From positions 1,178,001 to 1,242,000 of the forward strand of contig NZ_JARQZP010000003.1 in NCBI RefSeq assembly GCF_029589055.1: DNA of 64,000 nt, written 5' to 3'. The notes beneath the pieces were generated by a model that saw only the letters and a program-made list of their open reading frames with translations, did no database searches and had not been told where the DNA came from. Origin of the DNA: Vibrio hannami. Lineage in GTDB: Bacteria > Pseudomonadota > Gammaproteobacteria > Enterobacterales > Vibrionaceae. A program made the translations under genes and the position numbers. Of this stretch, positions 9,889-19,623 are shown in pieces (the first letter of the stretch is position 1; each line of letters begins with the position of its first letter).

Positions 9889-10332
9889 GTGAAAAAGACA
9901 CTATTTCTGCTCCTATCGCTCTTTACCAGCAGTTCAGCTCTCGCTAGTGATATAGACATTCATCACCCTTACGCAAGAGCGATGCCGCCAGGCGCACCAG
10001 CAAGTGCTGTGTTTGTAACGCTAATGAACAAAACAGATACGGACAGGGCCATTGTATCCGCTTCTACGCCTGCAGCAGGTATCGTCGAACTTCACGACCA
10101 CATTATGGATGGTGACGTCATGAAGATGCGCCAGGTTCCTGAAATCAAAATACCAGCTAAGGGTAAGACCGTACTTAAGCCTGGTAGCCTTCATATTATG
10201 ATGTTTGAGCTCAGACAAACTTTCACTGAAGGAGAAGAAATAGAAGTAACTGTAAACTTCAAAAATGGTGAGAGTCAGACTTTTATCGCTCCTATTAAAA
10301 AAGTGATGAAAGGGATGAAAATGAAGCATTAA
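9889..10332 (+). CDS. PCuAC-type periplasmic copper chaperone
   Basis: 147 residues starting with a clear Sec signal peptide (MKKTLFLLLSLFTSSSALAS). The start is GTG, preceded by an AAAAAGGAA ribosome site. The mature part has the PCuAC copper(I) motif of His and Met ligands: ELHDHIMDGDVMKMRQV, followed about 20 residues later by GSLHIMMFEL, and an extra Met/Lys/His-rich tail (KKVMKGMKMKH). The family loads copper onto SCO proteins or directly onto oxidase subunits. It is the last gene of the three-gene copper operon. Confidence 0.92.
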   Translation: MKKTLFLLLSLFTSSSALASDIDIHHPYARAMPPGAPASAVFVTLMNKTDTDRAIVSASTPAAGIVELHDHIMDGDVMKMRQVPEIKIPAKGKTVLKPGSLHIMMFELRQTFTEGEEIEVTVNFKNGESQTFIAPIKKVMKGMKMKH

Positions 10333-10604
10333 TTTTTGATAATGGCTCCGCAAGGTGCCTTTATTTTGTTTACCTTTGGATATATCATTGCCAAGAACAA
10401 ACCAATTTTAGGAGATGTATTGATGATTGTTACAACTACCCACCAGGTAATGAACAAGGCATAAGAGCAAATACAGGTTATCATTTCTAACAATTAACCT
10501 CTCTTCCCTTCCTATTACCCGGTGCTTATAACCGGGGCAAAAAGTTAGCCCCATTGTAATTATTATGATCTACACAGGCACTGTTGTGTCCGGGGTATAT
10601 AGAA

Positions 10605-11648
10605 ATGAATTCAAACTTAAGTCTGCCACAACTAGGCTGGCAACCTTATTTTCAACAACAACTTACTTTAGAAGACTACGAAAATAGAACTGTAGCCAGA
10701 GTATATGCGCATCACCGTTCCGGATATGAGCTGATCTCAGAACAGGGGACGTCTAGCTTACCAATCCGAAAATCCTTACCGGAAATGACCGTTGGTGACT
10801 GGGTTCTACTTGATGAAGAGAATCAGTTTATTCGTTTATTAGAACGTAGCTCGTTATTTAGCCGCAAAGCAGCCGGTAGCAAACTTGCTGAGCAATATAT
10901 CTCTGCCAATATAGACACGGTGTTTATTGTCAGCTCGTTGAATCAGGATTTTAATCCTAGCCGAGTCGAGCGTTACTTATCGGTGGCCAATGAAGCAAAG
11001 GTAGAACCGGTTATCATTTTAACTAAAGCTGATCTTTGCAATGACGCTGAAGAAAAGAAAGCATCTTTGTTGGCAATAGATCCTTTGTTAGTCGTAGAAG
11101 TCGTTAACGCACTGAATGAAGAAAGTGTAGAGGTTTTAAATAGCTGGTGTAAACCAGGTAAAACTGTCGCCTTTATTGGTTCATCCGGTGTCGGTAAGTC
11201 GACACTCATCAACACGCTAACTGGGGAACTAGAACAGAAAACTCAGGGGATTCGTGAGGACGACAGCAAAGGGCGTCACACGACAACGTCAAGATCTATT
11301 CACTTTCTAAAAAATGGTGCCGTCTTGATAGACACCCCAGGAATGCGCGAACTACAGCTCACTGGTTGCGAAGATGGAATCCACGAAACATTTAGCGATA
11401 TCGAGCAGTTTGCTTCGAATTGTCGTTTCTCGGATTGCCAGCATCAATCGGAACCAGGGTGTGCCGTACAAAAAGCACTTCAAGATGGAGACATCGACCA
11501 AAGACGACTAAACAACTACATGAAACTATTGCGTGAGCAGGAAAGAAACAGCGCATCACTCGCAGAGCTTCATGACAAAAACCGAAAACTGGGTAAGTTG
11601 TACCGTACCATCCAAACCGAACATCGATTCCGAAAAAAGGGCTATTAA
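10605..11648 (+). CDS. rsgA: Small ribosomal subunit biogenesis GTPase RsgA (paralogue)
   Basis: RsgA is a circularly permuted GTPase that helps late 30S maturation and proofreads the decoding site. The order of motifs is the permuted one: an OB-fold N-terminus, G4 (LTKAD, about residue 142), then G1 GSSGVGKST at about 192-200, G3 DTPGMRE, and a C-terminal zinc finger with C273, C278, H280 and C286. The ATG at 10605 is chosen because it follows GGGG at good spacing and matches the usual N-terminus; a TTG seven codons upstream is possible. At 347 residues and standing apart from orn/psd-type neighbours, it is likely the second, chromosome-II RsgA of Vibrio; that is inference. Confidence 0.92.
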   Translation: MNSNLSLPQLGWQPYFQQQLTLEDYENRTVARVYAHHRSGYELISEQGTSSLPIRKSLPEMTVGDWVLLDEENQFIRLLERSSLFSRKAAGSKLAEQYISANIDTVFIVSSLNQDFNPSRVERYLSVANEAKVEPVIILTKADLCNDAEEKKASLLAIDPLLVVEVVNALNEESVEVLNSWCKPGKTVAFIGSSGVGKSTLINTLTGELEQKTQGIREDDSKGRHTTTSRSIHFLKNGAVLIDTPGMRELQLTGCEDGIHETFSDIEQFASNCRFSDCQHQSEPGCAVQKALQDGDIDQRRLNNYMKLLREQERNSASLAELHDKNRKLGKLYRTIQTEHRFRKKGY

Positions 11649-11657
11649 TGCAAGATT

Positions 11658-11683
11658 AAACTGGGAGCTTTTGCTCCCAGTTT
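11658..11683. terminator. Hairpin after rsgA
   Basis: A perfect 11-bp stem AAACTGGGAGC / GCTCCCAGTTT around a TTTT loop lies 10 bp after the rsgA stop. The A and T ends could give a short U run in either direction. Confidence 0.75.
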
Positions 11684-11866
11684 AAACATTTCATTATCAT
11701 AAATTCACACAATAACAACCTTTCATTCTATAAACCGGCTAAATTCTAACTTTTTACGTTATTTACTGAGTTAATAGTAGACACTTTTGCTTCTAACATT
11801 AAAATATCCCTTCTGGCAGAAAATAGTATCGCCAGAACATAATTAAAAATATTATTAGGAAAATCC

Positions 11867-13087
11867 ATGCAAAACGAAAACACACTCATCGCAAAATTTG
11901 CCGGTGGAAATCTGGTATTCCAGATTCTTGTCGGTATTGTCCTTGGTGCCTTTCTGGCAACAATCGCTCCTGAAACCGCAAAAGATGTCGGTCTTCTAGG
12001 TAGCCTGTTCGTAGGCGCGCTGAAAGCTGTAGCACCCATTTTGGTATTCATTCTGGTTGCAGCTTCTATCGCAAATCAAAAGAAAGGTCAGCATACTCAT
12101 ATGCGTCCAATCGTTACGCTATATCTGATTGGTACGTTAGCTGCAGCTTTCACTGCTGTTGTACTTAGCTTCATGTTCCCAACTACGCTTACACTTGTAG
12201 CTGGCGCAGAAGGTACAACACCTCCTCAAGGCATCGGCGAAGTACTTCACACACTGCTTTTCAAACTGGTTGATAACCCAATCAATGCGCTAAAAGAAGC
12301 GAACTACATCGGTATTCTTGTATGGGCAGTTGGTCTTGGTATCGCTCTTCATCACGCATCTGATACAACTAAAGCTGTATTCCAGGATCTAAGCCACGGT
12401 GTTTCTCAAATCGTTCGCTTTATCATTCGCCTGGCTCCATTCGGTATCTTTGGTCTGGTTTCAGCAACAATTGCAACAACTGGCTTTGGAGCACTAGCTG
12501 GTTACGCTCAGCTTCTGGCAGTACTGCTAAGTGCTATGCTGATTATCGCTCTGGTTGTGAATCCAATCATTGTGTATGTAAAAACTAAACAAAACCCATA
12601 CCCTCTTGTATTTAAATGTCTGCGTGAAAGTGGTGTAACGGCATTCTTCACTCGTTCTAGTGCTGCAAACATTCCGGTAAATATGACGCTTTGTGAAAAA
12701 CTAAAACTGGATGAAGACACTTACTCTGTATCTATCCCACTAGGCGCAACAATTAACATGGCTGGTGCTGCAATCACTATCACAGTACTGACTCTTGCTG
12801 CTGTTCACACTATGGGTATCGAAGTTGATATGGCAACAGCACTGCTACTTAGTGTTGTAGCGGCTGTGTCTGCTTGTGGTGCATCGGGTGTTGCTGGTGG
12901 TTCTCTTCTACTTATCCCACTAGCATGTAGCCTGTTTGGTATCTCAAACGATGTTGCGATGCAGGTTGTTGGTGTTGGCTTTATTATCGGTGTGATTCAG
13001 GATTCAGCTGAAACAGCACTGAACAGCTCAACTGACGTAGTGTTCACTGCTGCAGTTTGCCAGGCAGAACAGCAAAACAAAGCTTAA
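11867..13087 (+). CDS. sstT: Sodium/serine-threonine symporter SstT
   Basis: SstT imports serine and threonine with sodium. The 406-residue protein is of the dicarboxylate/amino acid:cation symporter family, with about eight membrane helices and two re-entrant loops. The serine-rich hairpin and ligand motifs are visible: [14 protein letters not shown], then [13 protein letters not shown] and the terminal [21 protein letters not shown]. The opening [20 protein letters not shown] is typical of SstT. An AGGAAAATCC stretch just before the ATG serves as ribosome site. It is a single-gene unit flanked by hairpins. Confidence 0.95.
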   Translation: MQNENTLIAKFAGGNLVFQILVGIVLGAFLATIAPETAKDVGLLGSLFVGALKAVAPILVFILVAASIANQKKGQHTHMRPIVTLYLIGTLAAAFTAVVLSFMFPTTLTLVAGAEGTTPPQGIGEVLHTLLFKLVDNPINALKEANYIGILVWAVGLGIALHHASDTTKAVFQDLSHGVSQIVRFIIRLAPFGIFGLVSATIATTGFGALAGYAQLLAVLLSAMLIIALVVNPIIVYVKTKQNPYPLVFKCLRESGVTAFFTRSSAANIPVNMTLCEKLKLDEDTYSVSIPLGATINMAGAAITITVLTLAAVHTMGIEVDMATALLLSVVAAVSACGASGVAGGSLLLIPLACSLFGISNDVAMQVVGVGFIIGVIQDSAETALNSSTDVVFTAAVCQAEQQNKA

Positions 13088-13111
13088 TAAGTTTTAGCTA
13101 GCAAATACAAA

Positions 13112-13140
13112 AAAGCTTCAGGCACATCACCTGAAGCTTT
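13112..13140. terminator. Bidirectional terminator between sstT and the Sel1 gene
   Basis: AAAGCTTCAGG / CCTGAAGCTTT with a 7-nt loop, followed by TTTC on the plus strand and preceded by a run of A, so it can end both the plus-strand sstT message and the converging minus-strand message. Confidence 0.88.
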
Positions 13141-13167
13141 TTTCGTTTAGACTGGTAGTAAGTGATA

Positions 13168-14321
13168 TCAATGACCGTTTTTATCCATCGGTGACATTGA
13201 AAAATCAAAGCTTATATCGTCATCTTGTTTCTCTGCTTCCTGCTCAGCCTCTGGTTGACTATGCTGTTGCTCTTCCGCCTTTGTTTTATCTGTCATCATA
13301 AACTCGTTACCATCCCTTTCAGGGAAGTAGTTTGCCCTTTTATAGAGTTTATTCAGTGCATTAATAAGTGAGTGCTTTTCTATGGCCCCATCAGTCAGCT
13401 TTTTCACAAGTGGCTTAGCCATGCTCTGTAAACCCACTACGCCATCAACGCCAAGTATGTTACCCAGGTCATCTCGTTTAGATTTAGCAGCTTCATAACC
13501 AAAGTGAGCAGACAAATAGAGCCAGAGGTAAGCAATCGCATTTCCCTTTGAGCCACGACCTATCCAGATATCACCAGCGTAATACTGCCCTTCCGAGTTG
13601 CCCTCTCTCCGGCCACTTCAAACCAATACGTAGCCCGCTTAATACTGCGATCGACTCCAATACCGTCCCGATAGTTAATGCCGAGTTTAATTTGTCCTTC
13701 GGTGTAATTTTGCTGTGCCGCTCTAAAGTACCATTCCGATGCCTGTCTTGGGCTCGGATTCATATTCGATTCTGCGACGTACCAATCGCCCATATAGACC
13801 TGAGCTTCGGCATGCCCCTCTTCGGCTATCTCTTCGATAACTTGAATCCCTCTTTCAACATTGGTCTCGATCCCTATCCCACCAATCAGTGCCTTACCCA
13901 TTTCCAGTTTGGCTTTTTGTGAACCATTGTGCGCTTCAATGGCAATTTCCCAGAATCTGGCTTTTAACTTAAGAACGGGATCTTCTTTCGCTCGGGCGCA
14001 TACTCTAACCACACCATACATTGCAAGCTCATTATCCTGCATCGCGGCTCTCTCATACCAATGCAGTGCCTCTCTAGGGTTTGATCGCTCCGCTTCCTTA
14101 GCGAGGAATAGTTGAGTAGGAACATGGCCTGTTTCTGCTTTGAAGACCCTTTCCTGGCGCTCTTGTTCTCTCTGTTTTTCTATTTCACGCTTAAAAGCGC
14201 GCTCTCTTTCCAGCCTTAAATTAGCCACTCTTTTTTTACGCGCAGAAATCGCCGCAACCCAGCCAACCACGACCAGAAAAGTCACGCCTGTAGCGCCAAT
14301 AATAAGAGTCATTGTATTCAT
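13168..14321 (-). pseudogene. Sel1-repeat (TPR-like) membrane-anchored protein, frameshifted
   Basis: The first part has an N-terminal membrane segment (MTLIIGATGVTFLVVVGWVA), a charged coiled-coil stretch rich in R, E and K, and Sel1 repeats (ALHWYERAAMQDNELAMYG, ASEWYFRAAQQNYTEGQIK, RATYWFEVAGER). At about 13600 the frame breaks: the original frame runs to a stop at 13560, while the next frame reads GNSEGQYYAGDIWIGRGSKG and continues through YLWLYLSAHFGYEAAKSKRD to the stop at 13168. Inserting one base near the GAGAGAGGGCAAC stretch on the minus strand rejoins both parts into a protein of about 384 residues. A lost G in a G run is the simplest cause. The start ATG at 14321 is chosen over an upstream GTG. 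Sel1 proteins mediate protein contacts; the role here is unknown. Confidence 0.85.
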
Positions 14322-14498
14322 AGTTTCGTCAGCTTGTACCACAACACTTCAAAGTTAAACTCTGACACGTTCTGAAATTAAAAAATTAGTATACCTTAAA
14401 TTTATTTAACGGCTTATTACTACTTTTCTTAATAAAAAACATTTAGTTCTTATTAGTAATGTTAGGCTACTAAAATACTTTTTGTTCCCCAAACACAA

Positions 14499-14523
14499 AA
14501 AACGCGCCAGTCAGGCGCGTTTT
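14499..14523. terminator. Terminator hairpin downstream of the minus-strand lipoprotein gene
   Basis: AAAACGCGCC / GGCGCGTTTT with a 5-nt loop and A/T-rich ends on both sides, so it can act in both directions. It lies 15 bp past the stop of the lipoprotein gene. Confidence 0.85.
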
Positions 14524-14537
14524 TACATACTTTTGGA

Positions 14538-16476
14538 TTATGGGCACTCAACTGAGGCCTGAGAAGGGTTACCGTGTTTTGTTGCTGCCTGAACTGAACA
14601 AAATTTAGAGCTATCAAATACCGCTAACACCTCATCATGCGCTGATTTGTTAAACACCATTTCCTGCTCTTCTACTGTGAACTTAGGTTGAAACTTACCC
14701 TGGTGCACAACACTTACGCCATCAGCATTGTCATGAACAGCAAAAATTCTCGCTGTATCATTATCATCCGAATAAAAACGGACTGCTGAAGGCAAAAACA
14801 CAACATAAATGGTTTCACTGTTAACTTGCCTAATCTCCCAGTTACCAGTCGCTACAAGCTCACCATTCTGGCTGTTCGAGTTACCCTGTTCGTCATTGGA
14901 TACAACATAAAAGTTCACACTCTTTCTGGAATCATTCACCATTTCAGCAAACACATACCCTTGCGCTCCAGAAGCTTTGTTGTACCACGCAACATTCGGC
15001 CCTTTAGCTTGCGAAGCGGAGGACGCTGCCGTCTGAGAAATCAGGTCATTCAGAGTAAGTGCGTATCCATATACATCATTGCTCAACCATGTCTGATAAC
15101 ATACGCCATCTCGAAGCTCATTTGCCTCACATGAATGCTGCCAAAGTTCATAACGATCATACAGCTCGATAAACTCCATTCGATATCCATACGATTCTGA
15201 GTTTGAGAAGGTCGTGTTAGCCGTTACAAAGTCAGCCCATTTAGCTGCTCTGAAATCCGCTGCATTCAAAACGTCATCAATCGGTTTATTCTGCAAGGAG
15301 ACTTTGTTCGCCGTAAAGCGCTCTATAATATTGGAATAAGTTGGATGAGTAAGCGTCACCTCACCAGTAATATTGTTTACCTCGATAAAAAAATCATCCC
15401 TAAGATTCTTCCAGCCATCCGGTGTCAATGTGATGTTGCTTCCTTCATCAGTTCTCACTTTCCATGGCGTCGTCCCATCATATTGATACTCGACACCAGC
15501 TTCTTCATAAGCGTTATTAACATTCGAAGACGTCGCCAATTTGAAGTTGTTATAAAATGCTCGAAGATAGCTATCATTGTGCCAGGCGCTATAGCTGTAT
15601 ATTCCTTGCGATGTGACAATATCAAGAAGCTCTGAAGCGCTCGCTAGCTGAAGCTCTCTTTTAACTTCAATTTCACTCTTCGCGCTAGTAACATCAAGCT
15701 CAATCTCGGAACCCAGCGAAACAACAAACGATGACGCGGTCGCGTTGACATCATCGGTTTCTATTATCTCGCTTGCGATCGTTTCAAGGCGGTCTGCAAC
15801 TTTATCTGCAATCCAATCGAGTTTTTCTTCAGTAGAGATCCCTTGCTCGGCAGAAGAGTCATTAGAGAAGTTTGTATGTGTTTCCTTCATAATTGCTGCA
15901 GCAACCTGTGCTACCTGATGGAGTTGCTGATAGGCTTTTTTCTCAGAAGCATCAGAGCTTTGCTTCTTTGAGACATAGTCTTGCTTAGGCTCGATATTCA
16001 ACCCTAACTGACTGATAATTTTTGCTTCCGCAATATCAAGACTTTCAGAAGAAGATTCTAACTCACTGACAACCATTGTGGTGATTGGGCTGACAAATGT
16101 ATATCCGACAAGAGCAGCAAGAGAGTAGTCACGTATTGGGATTATCCTGGTCAATCGTTACGTCTTTAATTACTTCAACTATCAAACCATGATTATCAAT
16201 ATCATCCTGGTTGAGCCCTGTAATGGTAAACTCCCCATTCTCTCCTGTGGTCACAGAAGGCTCTGAGGTATCACATACCTTATTATCATTGAGATCAAGG
16301 CAAACCGTAGCATTGTATAAGTATCCGTCTGCTGCCTGACCAGACAAAGACTGACCACCTGTGCTTACTACTGATGTATCTGTGGTAGCATCGTCACCGC
16401 CTCCACAACCATATAGTGCGGCAAGAACCGCGATACCAAAAATAGACTTTGAATTGTTATTTATTGTAATCGACAT
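14538..16476 (-). pseudogene. Large secreted lipoprotein of unknown function, frameshifted after about 115 codons
   Basis: The first part starts MSITINNNSKSIFGIAVLAA and has a lipobox LYGCGGG, then a carboxypeptidase-regulatory-like segment (AADGYLYNATVCLDLNDNKV) ending in VEVIKDVTIDQDNPNT and a TGA at 16129. The remaining 530 residues continue in the +1 frame: a TTG at 16154 opens that frame and reads RDYSLAALVGYTFVSPITT, clearly the continuation, with a helical middle and a C-terminal domain holding Cys residues. Removing one base (or adding two) in 16129-16154 rejoins the frames into about 645 residues. The second part has no signal peptide of its own, so an independent protein is unlikely. 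Families of this shape occur as surface lipoproteins in Vibrio; no function can be assigned. Confidence 0.82.
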
Positions 16477-16909
16477 AATTCACTTCCACCTGCTTAAATT
16501 AAAAAGTGATCCAACAGTGTTAATATCGATCATTAAATCATATATCGTTTTTAACTGTCATTCATTGAGCCAATTCAGAAACAACCAATCATTCGCAAGG
16601 TTTATAGAAAAACCTTAATAATCAACAGCTATAGAGCTAAAAACCTAATTTTCCGCAAAGAGTTATTGGAATACAGATCACACAAATGAACTTTTTAAGA
16701 AATCACCAGTTGGGATATAATTTGTTTTATTACAATAAGTTAAATAAATCTAGGCTTAATAAAGAAGAAATGATAGACAGATGATGTCGTTAAATTTAGA
16801 AAAGAGCAAATTTTTAGCAACAGTTACAAAAAGTTGCTTTAACTTGTGACAACAGTTGATTCCTGAGCCGCTCAATAAAATTAATTAGCGACTCAGAAAA
16901 ATTCTAGAA
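16477..16909. other. Non-coding gap between the lipoprotein gene and malM
   Basis: 433 bp, AT-rich, no convincing gene. It should hold the promoter of the minus-strand lipoprotein gene. An imperfect inverted repeat CTGAGCCGCT / AGCGACTCAG (16863-16896) lies just past the malM stop and may help end the lamB-malM message, but it has no good U tract. Confidence 0.5.
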
Positions 16910-17761
16910 TTACCTTGCGTTTACAGCCTCTACAAACACCTTCTGGGCATCTTCTACATTGAGTGCTTTCGCTTCTTCAAGCAAACTTAACGCCTTAGGA
17001 ATATCGTTGGCTTCTACTGCTTGTTGAATAGATGAGTGGTAGTAGTCTTGTGTAGACTGCAGGGGTTTGACTACCGATTTTGTCGGTGCAGGTATCGCTT
17101 CCTTCTGACGAACTTGCTGTTTCTTTTGCTTGTAACCGCTTAGTGACAGAGTTTCTATTTCTAGCTCTAGTTCACCTGAATAGGTATTAGTGTATTTTAA
17201 ATCCGTTACAATAGGCATCGGCTCACCAGCTTCTATAGCACGGACTTTTGCAGGGTGAGGAACTATGACCTCATCATTAATACTATTTGAATCGGTATAA
17301 ATCACCATATATGGAGTTTTTACGCTATCTACTTCGAAAGTTTTTTCGTATCTGCTTTTTGATAATGCATCAGAAAATCTAACCTTGAAATCATCTTCAG
17401 TGAACGTTTTTACGACCAAATATTGCTCATCTAACAGAGCGATACTGGGAGCAAACACTGATTTATCTACCATATTACTTTTCAGTGTAACTCTTACCGA
17501 GCCCGACTGTTGAGAAAACTCAAAAGCCGAAAAATAGCTTTTACCTGACTCGAAACCCCATACTGGAGCAGATTCATTTATTTCAAATTTGAACGAGTCT
17601 ACTTTGTCGAGAACAACCCAAGGAAAATCGGCTTCAGAAACACAGCAAAGTGAATCTGAACTCAAGCTGGTTTGTAACTGCGACTCGGAGCTTGAGGGAG
17701 CAGTATTGGCACACCCCAATATACTTAAGGACAACAAAGATACTACGGTAAAGTTTTTCAT
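16910..17761 (-). CDS. malM: MalM-type periplasmic lipoprotein of the maltose regulon
   Basis: MalM is a periplasmic protein co-transcribed with lamB whose exact role is unsettled. The ATG at 17759-17761 follows AGGAGT at good spacing and gives MKNFTVVSLLSLSILGCANT, a lipoprotein signal with lipobox SILGC; a longer start ten codons upstream is rejected for lack of a ribosome site. The mature part has MalM-like features: CCVSEADFPWVVLD, FEFSQQSGSVRVTLKSN, and YLVVKTF near the middle. A C-terminal helical tail with an ALSLLEEAKAL repeat-like stretch follows. It lies 81 bp downstream of lamB and ends the operon. Confidence 0.88.
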   Translation of the reverse strand: MKNFTVVSLLSLSILGCANTAPSSSESQLQTSLSSDSLCCVSEADFPWVVLDKVDSFKFEINESAPVWGFESGKSYFSAFEFSQQSGSVRVTLKSNMVDKSVFAPSIALLDEQYLVVKTFTEDDFKVRFSDALSKSRYEKTFEVDSVKTPYMVIYTDSNSINDEVIVPHPAKVRAIEAGEPMPIVTDLKYTNTYSGELELEIETLSLSGYKQKKQQVRQKEAIPAPTKSVVKPLQSTQDYYHSSIQQAVEANDIPKALSLLEEAKALNVEDAQKVFVEAVNAR

Positions 17762-17842
17762 ACATACTCCTAAAGAGAATAAGGCAGCCAAACCTTGGCT
17801 GCCTTGCTTGTAGATTGGCTTAGTAAAGAACTGTCTAGGCTA

Positions 17843-19177
17843 TTAGAACCAAATTTCTGCTTCAACACCTACACGAGCTTCACTATCGTCACCACCTCTA
17901 GACCACTTGTAACCACTGTCGCTTGAGGACATGTATGCTACGTATGGTTTGATTTGTGGACGACCCCAGTAATCCGCGTTAACAGTAAACACGGGAGCTA
18001 GAGTTGCAGAGTAGAAATCAGTATCTGCTTTTTCACGTCCCCAAGTACCTGCAGAGCCTAAACTTTCTACTGCATAAGTTAACACCGCTTCCATTCGGAA
18101 GTTCTCGTTTACTTTGTAAGAAGGTGTCAAGCCTAGGAACGCTCTAGATAGACCACCCTGAGATCCCCAAACACTGTCAGTAGTGTCGTTTGAAAGGTCC
18201 CAATAAGTTAGTTCAGTACCTAACTGGAAGTTATCACTAACATTTGCAACACCATAAGAAGTGAAGAAAATAGACTCATCATCTTTCTGCCAGTTACCAC
18301 TCCACTGACCAAAGTTTACACCTCGGTTTGCAGCAACACCTTGACCGTAAGTAAGTGCAGTAGTTGTCCAGCCATCAAAGCCATAGTAGTCACGAGAGTA
18401 TGTAACCGATACGCCAAAACCATCTTCTGCAGTGCTAGCTTCGTCTACATTTTCACGCTTCATAAGTTTCAGATCAAAGTCAAAACGACCTCCAAGTCCT
18501 TCAACTCCATAGTAGTAAAAATCTGCGGTGTTTACTGTGGTACTAGCACCATTGGCATCTAAGTTCTGATTCTTACAACTCTGATTGATGTCATCTACTG
18601 TACAGCTACCCTCACCAGGATCAGCAGACATAATCGCAAATCCCATGTTGTTATAGTGAACACCAGCACCAACACCAGATGATTGTTTCCAGAATTCTTT
18701 AGTAATGATACCAGCCTGGCGGTTTAGATAACGCTGACCAGCCCAGATGCTAAGTCCGTCAGTGAAGTAAGATAGGTCACCTAGTTCAACGTAAGCTTCC
18801 TTAAATTCTAATTGGCCCGACTCTAGGAACCCTTCACTACCTGATGATGAAGTGTAGAAACCACGGCCGTTACCACCTTCGTTGTTACCATATTCAGTTT
18901 TTAGTACGTATTTTGACCATGCACCACTTTCGTAGTTGTTGCCCTTAGTGACAGTAAACTCGACTTGTGTTGGGTTACCAGAGAAAGCGGCACCAGCAGC
19001 ATGATAATCACGACGGTGTGTGTAAGACTCATCTAGCGCCAAAGATTGACCAACATTGTATAGCAAATGGCCATAGCCATTAACAGTCCAGCCTTCAGTT
19101 ACTTTATCTTCCGCTAAAGCATTTCCTGCTAGTAGAGTACCTGCTACTGCAGCAGCAATTACGCTTACTTTTTTCAT
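17843..19177 (-). CDS. lamB: Maltoporin LamB
   Basis: LamB is the outer-membrane channel for maltose and maltodextrins. The 444-residue precursor has a signal peptide (MKKVSVIAAAVAGTLLAGNALA) and ends in the outer-membrane C-terminal signature ARVGVEAEIWF with a terminal Phe. The mature opening EGWTVNGYGHLLYNVGQ and the sugar-slide aromatic-rich segments (GLSIWAGQRYLNRQ, YYYGVEGL, YYGFDGWTT) fit an 18-stranded maltoporin. It is transcribed away from glgX; the shared 446-bp gap holds MalT-box-like and CRP-like motifs. Confidence 0.95.
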   Translation of the reverse strand: MKKVSVIAAAVAGTLLAGNALAEDKVTEGWTVNGYGHLLYNVGQSLALDESYTHRRDYHAAGAAFSGNPTQVEFTVTKGNNYESGAWSKYVLKTEYGNNEGGNGRGFYTSSSGSEGFLESGQLEFKEAYVELGDLSYFTDGLSIWAGQRYLNRQAGIITKEFWKQSSGVGAGVHYNNMGFAIMSADPGEGSCTVDDINQSCKNQNLDANGASTTVNTADFYYYGVEGLGGRFDFDLKLMKRENVDEASTAEDGFGVSVTYSRDYYGFDGWTTTALTYGQGVAANRGVNFGQWSGNWQKDDESIFFTSYGVANVSDNFQLGTELTYWDLSNDTTDSVWGSQGGLSRAFLGLTPSYKVNENFRMEAVLTYAVESLGSAGTWGREKADTDFYSATLAPVFTVNADYWGRPQIKPYVAYMSSSDSGYKWSRGGDDSEARVGVEAEIWF

Positions 19178-19623
19178 ATCGTTAACTCCTGAACGATTAA
19201 TTATTGTTTTATCCCTTTTAGCCAGTGTCGCTCAAATAGGCAGTAAAAAAGCGTCGACTAACCAGAGGTAAGTGTTGGGAGTTGCCCCCCTGTGAATTGT
19301 TTCAACGATGACGATATTAGATAATTCGAATGAGGCTGACTTCCTCCGCCCTCGATTAATTTTGGGGGGAGTAGGAGGGAGGAGAAAATCACCCCTAAAA
19401 TTTTTTTGCAGGCTGTGTCACTGATTTAGGGTGTAGAAGAGGGGTGTTCTGCGGAATATTCAGCTACAAAATGTTACTGACATCAAACTTTCACAGATTT
19501 GAGAGTACAAAAAGTATTTTAAAAATAATGAAAATTTTAAATACAAGGATGTTGCCTTTATAGGACAAGACGATTAACTTTAAGTTCAGAAGCTTCGAAG
19601 AATAAATAAACAGAATATTTAAA
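19178..19623. promoter_or_regulatory. Divergent lamB-glgX control region with MalT-box and CRP-like sites
   Basis: 446 bp without a gene. GGAGGA cores of MalT boxes occur at 19342-19347 (minus strand) and 19378-19383 (plus), with a related GGAGGG at 19374-19379, inside a G-rich tract GGGGGGAGTAGGAGGGAGG. A CRP-like TGTGA-N6-TCAAC is at 19291-19306, about 115 bp before lamB. This suggests that both lamB-malM and glgX belong to the maltose regulon. Pattern matching only. Confidence 0.6.

Noticed and set aside
10434..10475. Short frame ATG-ATT-GTT... (MIVTTTHQVMNKA) after a GGAG site
   Set aside because: Only 13 codons, resembles just the start of YbjQ-like proteins, and the following sequence has no remainder of such a gene.
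19361..19384. G-rich tract read as a G-quadruplex
   Set aside because: The tract is better explained by overlapping MalT-box cores in a lamB control region.
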